The notes under the pieces were generated by a model. That model saw nothing but the letters and a program-made list of their open reading frames with translations. It was not told the origin of the DNA and ran no database searches. Position numbers and translations under genes: made by a program. Shown piece after piece: positions 17,282-25,992 of a stretch of DNA of 42,596 nt. The number at the start of each line of letters is the position of its first letter. The stretch's first letter is position 1. The stretch lies in the NCBI GenBank assembly GCA_013151555.1, contig JAADIA010000035.1:1-42596 (forward strand). The letters are read 5' to 3'. The stretch comes from Nitrospirota bacterium (GTDB taxonomy: Bacteria > NPL-UPA2 > JAADIA01).

Positions 17282-17311
17282 TTGACAAGAGATGGGCTCA
17301 TATGATAAAAT
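17282..17311 (+). promoter_or_regulatory. Promoter of the small membrane protein / TPR operon
   Basis: TTGACA at 17282-17287 and TAAAAT at 17306-17311, with an 18-base spacer. Transcription would start near 17318, about 30 bases before the small gene. Confidence 0.65.
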
Positions 17312-17348
17312 AATGCTGAAGTGTATAAAAAGTATAAAGAGGTGAAGT

Positions 17349-17537
17349 ATGGCTAAGGAAACAGACAAGAAGTCTTCTTCCCTGGGAGAAAAGTGCTTTC
17401 AGGGAGTTATGTATCTCCTTTATGGAAAAAAGGCGGGAGAAACGCTGGTAGAGAAAGCTGCTCGTTTAGGATTAATTATCTTTATCCTTGTTGTCCTGGC
17501 TCTTTTTCCTACTATTAAAAAAGCTCTTTTTCCTTAA
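17349..17537 (+). CDS. Small single-pass membrane protein of unknown function
   Basis: A 62-residue protein with a charged N-terminal half (MAKETDKKSSSLGEKCFQG) and one transmembrane helix near the C-terminus (LGLIIFILVVLALFPTI). GAGGTG precedes the ATG at four to five bases and a good promoter lies upstream, so it is likely real. No known family is recognised. It is followed after 80 bases by a large TPR protein in the same direction and may anchor that protein at the membrane; this is a guess from position only. Confidence 0.7.
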   Translation: MAKETDKKSSSLGEKCFQGVMYLLYGKKAGETLVEKAARLGLIIFILVVLALFPTIKKALFP

Positions 17538-17617
17538 GTCAGAAAAGTTTAGCTATATTTTTTAATGGCTAACCCTCTCGAGGAAGATAGTTCCTCTACG
17601 GAGAGAAAGAAAAAGCA

Positions 17618-19531
17618 ATGTTAAGAGAAAACGGCGGGACGAGTATAGCTGAAGCAGAACGTTTCTACCACAAGGCTGCTCAGGCTATCGAAATGAAGCA
17701 GTATGACTATGCCATCGGGCTCTTCAAGTCTGCATTGGGACTCGACCCCGACTTTGCCAAGGCTTGGGATGGTCTCAAGGTAGCCCGGGTAAAGAAGTTC
17801 GAGTCTTTAAGCACACCTCAACGGATGTTTAAAGGCATCATTGTTATGATCCAAGCCTTCTTGTATGAAAAACTAAGGAAATGGGAACAGGCTGCAGATA
17901 AATATGAGGACCTCTTCGCTATCGTCCCTCCCCAGGCACCTATCCTCCCCCACCTGGGAGATGCTTACCGGCAAATGGGGCTAATTTCCCAAGCTATTAA
18001 AACCTACCAGTTGGTTCTTACCTTAGACAAAGATAATCTTTACACCCTAAAGAGATTAGGAGATATCTACCTCGAGCTGGAAAATATGAAAGAAGCAAAA
18101 CATTATTATGAGAAATTCATCGTTTTAAAGCCGGACGATGTCCAGATCAGCCGCGAACTAAAGAACTTAGATGCTCTCCTTACTATAGACAAAGGAAAAT
18201 GGGAAGAAGAAACGACCTTTATCGAAAAGACAGCGGACAAACAGAAGGAAAGAGAGAAAGCCGAAGAGTTAGAGATGATCGAACAGAAAGCAGGAAGAGC
18301 AACAAAGAAAAAAGAACCGTTGGATATAACCGCCGAGGACATTGACATCGAAGCCAGTCTAAAGCAGGCGGCAACTTATCTCGACCAGAATCGCATCGAT
18401 GATGCTACCAACGAATATAAAAAGATAATCGGAATCGACTCTAATAACGTTCGAGCTCATCAGGCCCTGGGAGAAATCTACATGCGGGAAAGGTTCTTCG
18501 AGGAAGCCATTAAAGAATACGAGAGGGTCGTAGAATTAGACCCAACAAAACAATCCCTGCTGAACACCCTGGCCAACCTTTATATCAGAAAAGGAGAGGT
18601 CAACAAAGCTATTGAGAAATACGAACAGATAATTTCTCTTGACCCGGAGAATGCTGCTACCCATAGAGTGTTAGGGGATTTCTACCTGAAGCAGGGAAAT
18701 AAGGAAAAGGCTATATCTCTCTATGAGAAGGCAACGGAGTTAGACCCCGGCAATCCTACAATCCACCGGCTTCTGGGAGATATCTATCTGGAAAAGGGAG
18801 AGCTTGATAAAGGAATTACCGCTTACGAGAAACAGTCTGAACTTGAACCCGACAAGCCGGATGTTCAAGAAAAGTTAGGCGACCTTTATCTTCAGAAGGA
18901 AAACTTCGAGAAGGCAAAAGAGAAATACAAAAAAGTTCTGGAGACGAATGCCGGCAACGAGAATATTTTAAAGAAACTGAAAGAAATAGACCTGAAGAGG
19001 TTCGAGACAATCATGAGAAAATGCGCGGAGATCCTCAAATCCCAGCCGGATAACTCCGAAGTTAAAGAGAGAATGGAGAAAGCTCGCCAGGATGCCCTGA
19101 ATCTGAAGATTCAGAATTGTCTGGAAAGAATACAAGAAAGTCCCAAAAATCTCACCCTGCGCCTTGAACTGGGAAAGCTTTATAAGGAACAAGGAGAAGT
19201 GGATAAAGCTTTAGCCGAATTTCAAGCTTCCGTTAACGAACCCCAGGTAAGACGTCAATCTCTCTATATGCTAGGGGTCTGTTTCCAGGAAAGGAATATG
19301 CTGGACATAGCCATTAAACAGTTCCAGAAAGCCTTGGCGGTAAATCCGGGAATTATGGATAATGAGGCGAAAGAGATCCATTACCAATTAGGACAACTTT
19401 ACGAGAAGATGGGGAAAAAAGATCTAGCTCTCTCCGAATACAAGAAAATTTATGAGGTAGACATTGTTTATAAAGATATCGCCCGGAAGATAGAAGCAGC
19501 TTATAAGACAAGCCCTAAAGAACAGAGTTGA
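17618..19531 (+). CDS. Large tetratricopeptide repeat protein
   Basis: A 637-residue protein made almost entirely of TPR units (about 12). Clear repeats occur at roughly residues 15-48, 90-185 and 260-440 (for example AIKEYERVVELDP, AIEKYEQIISLDPENA, AISLYEKATELDPGNP, the canonical helix B plus DP ending) and again at 515-625. A charged linker rich in Lys/Glu (about 200-250) separates the first and second blocks. There is no signal peptide, so it is likely cytoplasmic. TPR arrays act as protein-binding scaffolds; no enzyme domain is seen. The ribosome site (GGAGAG) is weak and distant. It converges on prfA, 41 bases away. Confidence 0.85.
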   Translation: MLRENGGTSIAEAERFYHKAAQAIEMKQYDYAIGLFKSALGLDPDFAKAWDGLKVARVKKFESLSTPQRMFKGIIVMIQAFLYEKLRKWEQAADKYEDLFAIVPPQAPILPHLGDAYRQMGLISQAIKTYQLVLTLDKDNLYTLKRLGDIYLELENMKEAKHYYEKFIVLKPDDVQISRELKNLDALLTIDKGKWEEETTFIEKTADKQKEREKAEELEMIEQKAGRATKKKEPLDITAEDIDIEASLKQAATYLDQNRIDDATNEYKKIIGIDSNNVRAHQALGEIYMRERFFEEAIKEYERVVELDPTKQSLLNTLANLYIRKGEVNKAIEKYEQIISLDPENAATHRVLGDFYLKQGNKEKAISLYEKATELDPGNPTIHRLLGDIYLEKGELDKGITAYEKQSELEPDKPDVQEKLGDLYLQKENFEKAKEKYKKVLETNAGNENILKKLKEIDLKRFETIMRKCAEILKSQPDNSEVKERMEKARQDALNLKIQNCLERIQESPKNLTLRLELGKLYKEQGEVDKALAEFQASVNEPQVRRQSLYMLGVCFQERNMLDIAIKQFQKALAVNPGIMDNEAKEIHYQLGQLYEKMGKKDLALSEYKKIYEVDIVYKDIARKIEAAYKTSPKEQS

Positions 19532-19572
19532 AAAAGCAGAATTAATAAATAGTATCGCAGATAGATATTTTT

Positions 19573-20652
19573 TTAACTTGAGCGCTGGAGCTCCGGAGCA
19601 TTTAGAAGAGCTTCGATCAGGTCATCTAAGCTACCCTTTAAGACTTCGTCCAGTTTATGAAGAGTTAATCCAATGCGATGGTCCGTCACCCTACTTTGAG
19701 GAAAGTTATAAGTCCTTATCTTCTCACTTCTCTTCCCTCTCCCTACCTGGGTCATCCGGTCCTCGGAAATTTCCGCTTCCTGACGCTCTTTTAAATACTG
19801 AAAGAGCCGGGCACGAAGAACTCGCATTGCCTTGGCTCGATTCTTATGTTGGGATTTCTCATCCTGACACTGGACTACAATTCCTGTAGGAACATGGACA
19901 ATCCTCACTGCTGAATCGGTAACATTGACATGTTGTCCTCCGGGCCCTCCGGCACGGAAAGTATCAATGCGGAGGTCCTCCGGATTTATTTTTACTTCTA
20001 CCTCCTTAGCCTCGGGAAGAACGGCTACGGTAACCGTTGAGGTGTGAATCCTTCCTTGAGATTCGGTTGCCGGCACTCTCTGAACCCGGTGAACCCCTCC
20101 CTCATATTGAAGTCGCCGGTGAACTTCCTTGCCCTCCACCCCAAAGATGATCTCTTTAAACCCTCCTCGTCCCACAGGATGGCTACTGCTGATAACTTCT
20201 GTTTTCCAACCCTGGTTCTCAGCATACCGGGAGTACATACGGAAAAGGTCTCCCACAAAAAGGCCGGCTTCTTCTCCTCCCGTACCTGCTCTAATCTCAA
20301 TGATAATGTTTCTTTCCTCATCCTTATCGTTTTGGGGCCGGAGAAACTGTCTTAGTTCCTTTTCTAATTCAACCTTCTTCAAGCCTGACTGTTTTAATTC
20401 CTCCTCAGCCAGAACTATCAACTCCCGGTCCGCTTCCTTCTCCCCTAAGATAGCCGTTGATTCCTCTATCTCCCTCAGCACACGCTTATAATCCTGAAAC
20501 TTACTCACGATGTTCCTTAGTTTATTATACCTTTTGACATACCCATCATATTTAGTCCGGTCAGCGATAACCTGGGGGTCACTCAACATCTCAGCTAAAC
20601 GATTATGCTCTTCTTCTCTCTTCTGCAGTTCTTCAAACATGACCGTATCCAT
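19573..20652 (-). CDS. prfA: Peptide chain release factor 1
   Basis: About 359 residues. It is RF1 rather than RF2: the codon-recognition tripeptide reads PAT in [20 protein letters not shown] (RF2 would have SPF). The GGQ motif that triggers peptidyl-tRNA hydrolysis is in [13 protein letters not shown]1 reads UAA and UAG. GTG at 20661 is in frame, but ATG at 20652 has GGGGTG six bases upstream. The methyltransferase gene prmC, which often follows prfA and modifies this glutamine, is not next to it; the convergent TPR gene is there instead. Confidence 0.96.
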   Translation of the reverse strand: MDTVMFEELQKREEEHNRLAEMLSDPQVIADRTKYDGYVKRYNKLRNIVSKFQDYKRVLREIEESTAILGEKEADRELIVLAEEELKQSGLKKVELEKELRQFLRPQNDKDEERNIIIEIRAGTGGEEAGLFVGDLFRMYSRYAENQGWKTEVISSSHPVGRGGFKEIIFGVEGKEVHRRLQYEGGVHRVQRVPATESQGRIHTSTVTVAVLPEAKEVEVKINPEDLRIDTFRAGGPGGQHVNVTDSAVRIVHVPTGIVVQCQDEKSQHKNRAKAMRVLRARLFQYLKERQEAEISEDRMTQVGRGKRSEKIRTYNFPQSRVTDHRIGLTLHKLDEVLKGSLDDLIEALLNAPELQRSS

Positions 20653-20755
20653 TATATACACCCCAGGTGTTTAAGCTATGCTCCTATCTCCTCCTCATCC
20701 CCATCCTTAGAGAGAAGGAAACATAAATGAGGATCCCTTACCTTTTTCCAGCCCC

Positions 20756-20785
20756 AAAAAAAACAGGCAGACACAAGGTCTGCCT
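20756..20785 (-). terminator. Intrinsic terminator after rpmE
   Basis: AGGCAGAC / GTCTGCCT form a perfect 8-bp stem (20765-20772 and 20778-20785) with a five-base loop. On the minus strand it is followed by a run of eight T residues (20763-20756). This is a textbook Rho-independent terminator ending the rho-rpmE transcript before prfA. Confidence 0.9.
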
Positions 20786-20794
20786 TTACCCGCG

Positions 20795-20812
20795 GAAAGG
20801 TTTATACCTTTC
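20795..20812 (-). other. Small hairpin directly after rpmE
   Basis: GAAAGGT-TTAT-ACCTTTC is a perfect 7-bp stem with a four-base loop, starting two bases past the rpmE stop codon and just ahead of the terminator. It may protect the 3' end or be part of a double terminator. No U-run follows it directly. Confidence 0.5.
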
Positions 20813-20814
20813 TC

Positions 20815-21012
20815 TTACAGGCCATATCTCTTTCGGAACCGATCTACCCGTCTGGCAGTATCCACCAATTTCTGTTTTCCGGTGAAGAAGGGGTGACATT
20901 TGGAACATATTTCCACCCTTATATTCTGTTTGGTGGAACGAGTATGAATAACCTCTCCACAGGCACAGGTAACGGTTGCTTCTTTATACTCCGGATGAAT
21001 ACCCTTTTTCAT
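20815..21012 (-). CDS. rpmE: 50S ribosomal protein bL31
   Basis: A 65-residue bL31. [19 protein letters not shown] and [19 protein letters not shown] are diagnostic. It keeps the four cysteines (C16, C18, C36, C39) of the zinc-containing C+ form. It has its own promoter (TTGTCA-17-TATATT) in the gap after rho and is followed by a strong terminator. AGCGAGGG precedes the ATG. Confidence 0.96.
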   Translation of the reverse strand: MKKGIHPEYKEATVTCACGEVIHTRSTKQNIRVEICSKCHPFFTGKQKLVDTARRVDRFRKRYGL

Positions 21013-21037
21013 TTTATCCCTCGCTTTTGTTGATTAC

Positions 21038-21066
21038 AATATATCACATTACTATCAGGTTGACAA
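21038..21066 (-). promoter_or_regulatory. Promoter of rpmE
   Basis: On the minus strand TTGTCA (21066-21061), a 17-base spacer and TATATT (21043-21038) lie between the rho stop codon and rpmE. This lets rpmE be made at a higher level than rho. Confidence 0.7.
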
Positions 21067-21080
21067 GAGTTTTTTTTAAT

Positions 21081-22337
21081 TTACTCTTTTATCTGTTCCA
21101 AGGTTTTTAAGAACTCGGCATTGTTTTTTGTCCTTTTCAACCTTTCTACCAACCGTTCCATCACTTCGACAATATTCATCGAGCTAAGCACCTTACGTAA
21201 CAACCAGATTTTGCTCAGATCATCAGGCTTAACAAGCAATTCTTCCCTTCGGGTAGATGATCCTTCAATATCAATGGCCGGGAAGAGACGCTTATCAACC
21301 AACCGGCGGTCCAGACGCAGTTCCATATTTCCCGTCGCTTTAAATTCTTCAAAAATAACATCATCCATACGGCTCCCTGTATCAACTAAGCAAGTAGCCA
21401 TAATTGTTAAGCTTCCTCCCTCCTCGATATTCCGGGCCGTTCCAAAAAACTTTTTGGGTTTGGTTAAAGCATTGGAATCCACTCCTCCGGAGAGAATTTT
21501 TCCGCTATGAGGAACAACGGTATTATGCGCCCGGGCAAGACGGGTAAGGCTATCCAGGAGAATAACTACATCTTTCTTGTGTTCCGCTAACCTTTTGGCC
21601 TTCTCAATAACCATATCGGCGACCTGGACATGACGTTCGGGAGGTTCATCAAAGGTAGAGCTAATTACTTCCCCCTTGACCACTCTTTGCATCTCAGTCA
21701 CTTCTTCCGGTCTCTCTGAAATAAGAAGGACTATCAAAAATACCTCGGGATGATTGGCCGCAATACTATGAGCTATTTTTCGAAGAAGAACAGTTTTTCC
21801 GGCCCGGGGAGGAGAAACTATCAGCCCTCGTTGCCCTTTGCCGACAGGAGTAACCAAATCCATTACCCGCATGGATATCTCATCAGGAGTAGTTTCCATC
21901 TTAAATCGTTCCTGGGGAAAAAGGGGCGTAAGATTGTCGAAGAGAATTTTCCCCTTTTCTGTTTCCGGGTCCTCATAATTAACCGCCTCCACTCGCAACA
22001 AAGCAAAATAACGTTCCGTATCCTTGGGAGGCCTTATCTGCCCGGATACGATGTCCCCTGTGGTTAGACTGAATTTACGAATCTGAGAAGGAGAAACATA
22101 AATATCATCAGGCCCGGGAAGGTAATTATAATTGGGAGACCGTAAAAATCCAAACCCATCCGGTAATATCTCCAGCACTCCCTCTCCAAAGATGAGCCCG
22201 TTCTTTTCTGTCTTAGCTCCCAAAATTCTGAAGATGAGTTCTTGCTTCTTCAGATTTCTAAACTCCGTTATTTTCAAATCTCCGGCTACTTTACGCAGTT
22301 CCGAAATAGTCATTTCCTTCAGACTTCTGATATCCAT
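21081..22337 (-). CDS. rho: Transcription termination factor Rho
   Basis: A 418-residue RecA-fold hexameric helicase that releases RNA polymerase from untranslated transcripts. The N-terminal Rho domain ([18 protein letters not shown]) and cold-shock-like RNA-binding domain ([20 protein letters not shown]) precede the ATPase core: Walker [22 protein letters not shown], Walker [17 protein letters not shown] and the Q/R-loop region [21 protein letters not shown]. Length is usual. It follows coaE by about 48 bases. Confidence 0.97.
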   Translation of the reverse strand: MDIRSLKEMTISELRKVAGDLKITEFRNLKKQELIFRILGAKTEKNGLIFGEGVLEILPDGFGFLRSPNYNYLPGPDDIYVSPSQIRKFSLTTGDIVSGQIRPPKDTERYFALLRVEAVNYEDPETEKGKILFDNLTPLFPQERFKMETTPDEISMRVMDLVTPVGKGQRGLIVSPPRAGKTVLLRKIAHSIAANHPEVFLIVLLISERPEEVTEMQRVVKGEVISSTFDEPPERHVQVADMVIEKAKRLAEHKKDVVILLDSLTRLARAHNTVVPHSGKILSGGVDSNALTKPKKFFGTARNIEEGGSLTIMATCLVDTGSRMDDVIFEEFKATGNMELRLDRRLVDKRLFPAIDIEGSSTRREELLVKPDDLSKIWLLRKVLSSMNIVEVMERLVERLKRTKNNAEFLKTLEQIKE

Positions 22338-22372
22338 TTTTCTCTCCTTAGTTTTTAAACCGAATTTTAGAT

Positions 22373-22430
22373 AACAGACTTCAAGCTAAAAATTTTTACC
22401 TGTGGCCTGTTGTCTATCCGTAGCTAATTT
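22373..22430. repeat. Wordy repeat overlapping the coaE 3' end
   Basis: AGATAACAGACTTCAAGC on one side and CCTGTGGCCTGTTGTCTATC on the other side of an A/T-rich centre form a rough inverted repeat. Part of it encodes the last residues of CoaE. Confidence 0.45.
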
Positions 22431-23027
22431 TGCCATTATCTCTTTCCATACTCTTACAACTTGCTTCTCCACAGCTGCTAAACTACCGTTATTTCTGATT
22501 ACATAATCAGCCAATTTAATTTTGCTCCTTAAGGACATCTGAGAATCAATCCTCTTCGCAGCTTCATTCTCTTTCAGACCGCTTGCTTTCAATCGCCTCA
22601 TCTGGGTCCGGCGCCAGGCGCTAACCACCACCAATACATCCACCAAAGAAGTTAAATTAGCTTCAATAAGAAGAGGAGCATCAATGACGATAATGGTTAA
22701 AGGTTGAATTTTTAAATTTGAAAAATCTTTAATTTTTTTCTTGATGGCCTTTATTGCAACGGGATGAACAATCTTTTCCAACCTCCTGCGTTCTTTCGTC
22801 GAGGAGAAGACTATCTTGCCTAATTTTTCCCGATTGATAGACAAATCCTCGTTCAAGATATCCTTCCCAAAAAGCTCCCCTATTTTCTTCCAAACTGCTG
22901 TCCTTGGTCTCATTGCCTGGTGAGCTATCTTGTCAGCATCAATAACCTCGGCTCCCAACCCTCTGAACATTCCAGCCACGGTACTCTTCCCACAGGCTAT
23001 CCCTCCGGTTACCCCGATAATTAACAT
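22386..23027 (-). CDS. coaE: Dephospho-CoA kinase
   Basis: A 213-residue P-loop kinase performing the last step of CoA synthesis. GVTGGIACGKSTV is the Walker A loop, VIDADKIAHQAM holds the catalytic Asp, and IVHPVAIKAI and VIDAPLLIEA are family motifs. The last dozen residues (ATDRQQATGKNF) are low-complexity and encoded by an ACAACAGGCCACAGG word repeat, so the normal C-terminus seems to have been extended by repeat sequence. ATG at 23027 follows the STT3-like gene by 33 bases. Confidence 0.93.
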   Translation of the reverse strand: MLIIGVTGGIACGKSTVAGMFRGLGAEVIDADKIAHQAMRPRTAVWKKIGELFGKDILNEDLSINREKLGKIVFSSTKERRRLEKIVHPVAIKAIKKKIKDFSNLKIQPLTIIVIDAPLLIEANLTSLVDVLVVVSAWRRTQMRRLKASGLKENEAAKRIDSQMSLRSKIKLADYVIRNNGSLAAVEKQVVRVWKEIMAKLATDRQQATGKNF

Positions 23028-23040
23028 AAGAAAACTCCAC

Positions 23041-23115
23041 CACCATAGACAACAGAAAAATCAGAAGTCATCTTTTCTCTGTCCTCTGTCTTCTGTCTTC
23101 TGTTTTCCGTCTTTC
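23041..23115. repeat. Wordy repeat overlapping the 3' end of the STT3-like gene
   Basis: TCTGTCCTCTGTCTTCTGTC and the following TTCTG, with a weak opposite arm AGACAACAGAAAAATCAGAAG. The word matches the one at 14848-14917. On the minus strand it encodes the tail KQKTEDRGQRKDD of the STT3-like protein. Confidence 0.6.
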
Positions 23116-25169
23116 TCCCACCGTTGCGCTTTCCGTAAGAAATCTATGGCTTGTTTCTCATCACCCAAACCGTAGTAAGCTATCCCCAAGTCATAATAAG
23201 CCTGCCTTAGTTTAGGGTAGAGGATAATCGCTCTTTTAAGTTCTTTTACAGCGTCCGCATACTCTTTCTTTCCCAGATATTCCTTTCCTGCCGCATAACG
23301 TTTTCGAGCTTCTTCAATCTCCTCCGGCCTATAGACCTTATAGATCCTATAGACCTCATTGGAAAAGACCAAACCGAATTTCTCCAACCGCCCCGACGGA
23401 GAAGGAGAAGTTGTCTCCATCAAACCCCGATAAGCCTTTCCCTGATATTTAAAACTAAAAGGTTCGGCCTTTCCGGGAACTTCTAATCGATACCCAATAG
23501 CCTGAGGATCAAACTCCAAATGGTTGGTAATATAGCGGGTAGAATAAGGCCCCGTATTGGTATACATTCCCCGGGGTATAACCAGGTAGTTTACTTCATA
23601 CTTCTCACAGAAAGAATAGAGATCTCCTTCCCCTTCTGAGACGATAGCATCGGCAAACTCCTTTATCTTATCCCGGATATCCCGGGATTCCAGGAAAGAA
23701 TGGATGACTATCGGCCGGCCCGTATAAGTGAGAATCTCCAGGGAAGGAGATATGGAACTCAGGAAAACTTCGTCCTTGCCCGTATTGTTTCTGATCCAAG
23801 ATATCAACTGGCCAAGAGAGTAAGTATCAAATGTCAATCCATGGCTGGCCGTTACCCCCACCTCAACCAGCAGAGCTAATATGATAAAGCAGGTAGCTAA
23901 TCTTTTAAAGATCCGCTTCCTTCCAAGAAAAATTATCCCTCCACTAAAAATTGCCAGGAAAAAAGATAGGAATATCTCCATCCTCTGCAAAAGGAGGTAA
24001 AGGATGAAAAAAACCAGAGTAAAGTAAAGCAAAATCTTTTCGGCAAAACCGGCTTCTCTTCTTACCAATCTCCCGATCATTTTCCCCAGGGGCCATAATC
24101 CTGTGAGGAAGAGAACGAAGAAACCCGTGAGAATATATCTCAGATTAGGGCTGGTCCAGTCAGGGAACCAATAGAACCGGACTTCAAAAGGGAGAAGAGC
24201 GGGGTCGACAGGTTTTTGCCCCAGGAATCTTATTTTATAAAGCATTAGAGAATACACATGGGAGTAAACCTTGGTATAGGGTGAAAATAAGAAGGTCAGT
24301 AAACTTAACCCAAGGAAGATTAAGCAGGATACTAAAAAGGCTTTCCTTCTCTCTACTTTTCCATAGCTTATCAAGGCCCAGGCCAATAACAGGGAATAGG
24401 ATAATAACATCGGATAAGAGAGAATAAAGATGCTCGCCCTTAAGTAAGGAATTAGGAGACCTCCCAGGAAAGCAAAACCAACCAGAACCCCAAAATTCCG
24501 ATATAAGGAGAAGATTTTTTCTCTCCAGAGGAGACTAACAACCATAAATACGGCTAACAGCCCAAAGTAAAACTGAGTAAGATGCCAGGAGCCCAGAGCC
24601 AAAAATAAGAAGAGACCGGAAAAGATAATTTTATACCTCTTCCCTGGTTTCAAGCTACTCAAGAAGAAATAAAGGTGAAAGAAGATAAAAGGAAGAGCGA
24701 AATGTTCCTTGAGAAAAGCAAAGCCTACGTTCCGGGCCACTGCCGGGAGACTGAAGGCATAAAATAAGGTAGAGATTATGGCAGCCAGATTATTTTTCCA
24801 GACCTCCCGGGCTAACAAAAATAAAGCTAAAATGGACAGGCTGGAAAAGATAGGAACGAACAATCTCACATAGGTATTAAAGGGAATATTCGAAAAGGGC
24901 ATTATTTTATAAAAATAGCCTACAAAAAACGCCATAAACCAGGCCGTCTTCTCCCGCGCGCGGAGCCCTTCCGGATACTGAACTTTTTTATCTACCACCG
25001 GGATAGGTTTTCCCTGAGCCACCATCAAAGCATAGCGGTAGTGGGAAGCATCTCCCGCAGTAAAGAAGGCCGGAGAGGATTGACTGGTCCGGTAAAGTCC
25101 GACTCTCAGGAAAACTGCGAACAGATAGATACTTAATAAGAGAACAAACCAATATATATTTTTTTTAAT
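23061..25169 (-). CDS. STT3-like membrane oligosaccharyltransferase-type protein with C-terminal TPR
   Basis: About 702 residues if it starts with ATT at 25169. The first open ATG/GTG/TTG frame begins at 25028 (655 residues), but the in-frame upstream sequence encodes a basic start, a membrane helix (IYWFVLLLSIYLFAVFLRV) and GDASHYRYALMVAQG, the conserved luminal Asp/HYR loop of STT3/PglB/AglB relatives. GAGGTGA lies nine bases before the ATT and there is an in-frame stop at 25178. The protein then has YPEG, about ten further helices, a periplasmic region and a TPR pair near the C-terminus (KEYADAVKELKRAIILYP). The tail KQKTEDRGQRKDD comes from a word repeat. Likely a glycan transferase at the inner membrane; substrate unknown. 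Confidence 0.75.
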   Translation of the reverse strand: MKKNIYWFVLLLSIYLFAVFLRVGLYRTSQSSPAFFTAGDASHYRYALMVAQGKPIPVVDKKVQYPEGLRAREKTAWFMAFFVGYFYKIMPFSNIPFNTYVRLFVPIFSSLSILALFLLAREVWKNNLAAIISTLFYAFSLPAVARNVGFAFLKEHFALPFIFFHLYFFLSSLKPGKRYKIIFSGLFLFLALGSWHLTQFYFGLLAVFMVVSLLWREKIFSLYRNFGVLVGFAFLGGLLIPYLRASIFILSYPMLLSYSLLLAWALISYGKVERRKAFLVSCLIFLGLSLLTFLFSPYTKVYSHVYSLMLYKIRFLGQKPVDPALLPFEVRFYWFPDWTSPNLRYILTGFFVLFLTGLWPLGKMIGRLVRREAGFAEKILLYFTLVFFILYLLLQRMEIFLSFFLAIFSGGIIFLGRKRIFKRLATCFIILALLVEVGVTASHGLTFDTYSLGQLISWIRNNTGKDEVFLSSISPSLEILTYTGRPIVIHSFLESRDIRDKIKEFADAIVSEGEGDLYSFCEKYEVNYLVIPRGMYTNTGPYSTRYITNHLEFDPQAIGYRLEVPGKAEPFSFKYQGKAYRGLMETTSPSPSGRLEKFGLVFSNEVYRIYKVYRPEEIEEARKRYAAGKEYLGKKEYADAVKELKRAIILYPKLRQAYYDLGIAYYGLGDEKQAIDFLRKAQRWEKDGKQKTEDRGQRKDDF

Positions 25170-25245
25170 GAAGGCTCACCTCTCTCCGAATTTTGAGGAA
25201 TATGGTTTTAGGGGATAATTGAGGAGAAAATTTTTGTCGGATTTT

Positions 25246-25866
25246 TTAGAATTTTGCGAAACTGACACCATATTTCCACTTCTTCCACTTCCCGCTTCCC
25301 TCTTTAACTTCTTGATAAAAATCAGTAGATAGTTGTCCTATAGAATGCCCCGAGAGAGAAACCAGGGGAATAAAATAGCCCCTCTCGCCCCTTATAGGAA
25401 ATAGAGTAACTTTTCCATTCCCTCCCGTCATTCGGGACAAGGCCTCGGCTTCTTTCCAGGTCACCCTAAGAGCTACGAAGGAAAATGTCTGGTCCTCTCC
25501 ATACCTAATCAGGTTAATAGTAGCCAAATAGTTTCTTATCTTGACCTGGTAGAGAAGATCTGATAAAAGTCTGGCTTTATCTTCCGGCCGGCTGGCTCCA
25601 TCCATAAGAATACGACGGGAAGACCTCCGCTCTTTAAACTGAAACACTCTAATATCATCGCGAACAAACAAGTAGAGACGGGCAATTTTCTCTACCCGTC
25701 CTTTCGCTCCCCAGGTAAGACTCCAGGCTAATTCTTTTACTTTTCCTTCTTTCATCATCTTCTTCTGATTTTCCGTCAACTTAGCCTGAGCCAACCCCAT
25801 CCAAAGAAGAGCCATGCTCAATCCCAGGGTTATCGTCAACATACCTTTTCTTCCTGTCTTAATCAT
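25246..25866 (-). CDS. Secreted protein with degenerate transglutaminase-like domain
   Basis: About 206 residues from ATG at 25866, which has GGGGAGGG seven bases upstream; an earlier in-frame start at 25974 lacks one. Residues 1-28 are a signal peptide (KTGRKGMLTITLGLSMALL ... AQA). The middle (LYLFVRDDIRVFQF ... RPEDKARLLSDLLYQVKI ... TFSFVALRVTWKEA) resembles the core of transglutaminase-like domains, but the catalytic Cys expected just before the DKA.LL helix is absent (ASRPEDKA), so it is likely a non-catalytic binding domain. It sits between the 5' nuclease and STT3-like genes. The family call is tentative. Confidence 0.6.
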   Translation of the reverse strand: MIKTGRKGMLTITLGLSMALLWMGLAQAKLTENQKKMMKEGKVKELAWSLTWGAKGRVEKIARLYLFVRDDIRVFQFKERRSSRRILMDGASRPEDKARLLSDLLYQVKIRNYLATINLIRYGEDQTFSFVALRVTWKEAEALSRMTGGNGKVTLFPIRGERGYFIPLVSLSGHSIGQLSTDFYQEVKEGSGKWKKWKYGVSFAKF

Positions 25867-25992
25867 CTTATTTCCCTCCCCACAAATATTCAAACTCAGC
25901 CCTTTACCCTTAATTTTATATAATAAATATTGGAATAAATAATACTTATAAAGAAATGCAGTTTTTATACTCAAACCGGAGGCGGATGCTCT

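Noticed and set aside
17565-17624. Twenty-codon frame beginning ATG GCT AAC and overlapping the TPR gene start
   Set aside because: No ribosome site in front and no recognisable peptide; could be a leader but is too short to support.
19532-19572. Possible terminator between the TPR gene and prfA
   Set aside because: The stem (TATC/GATA) is only four base pairs before the T-run, too weak to call.
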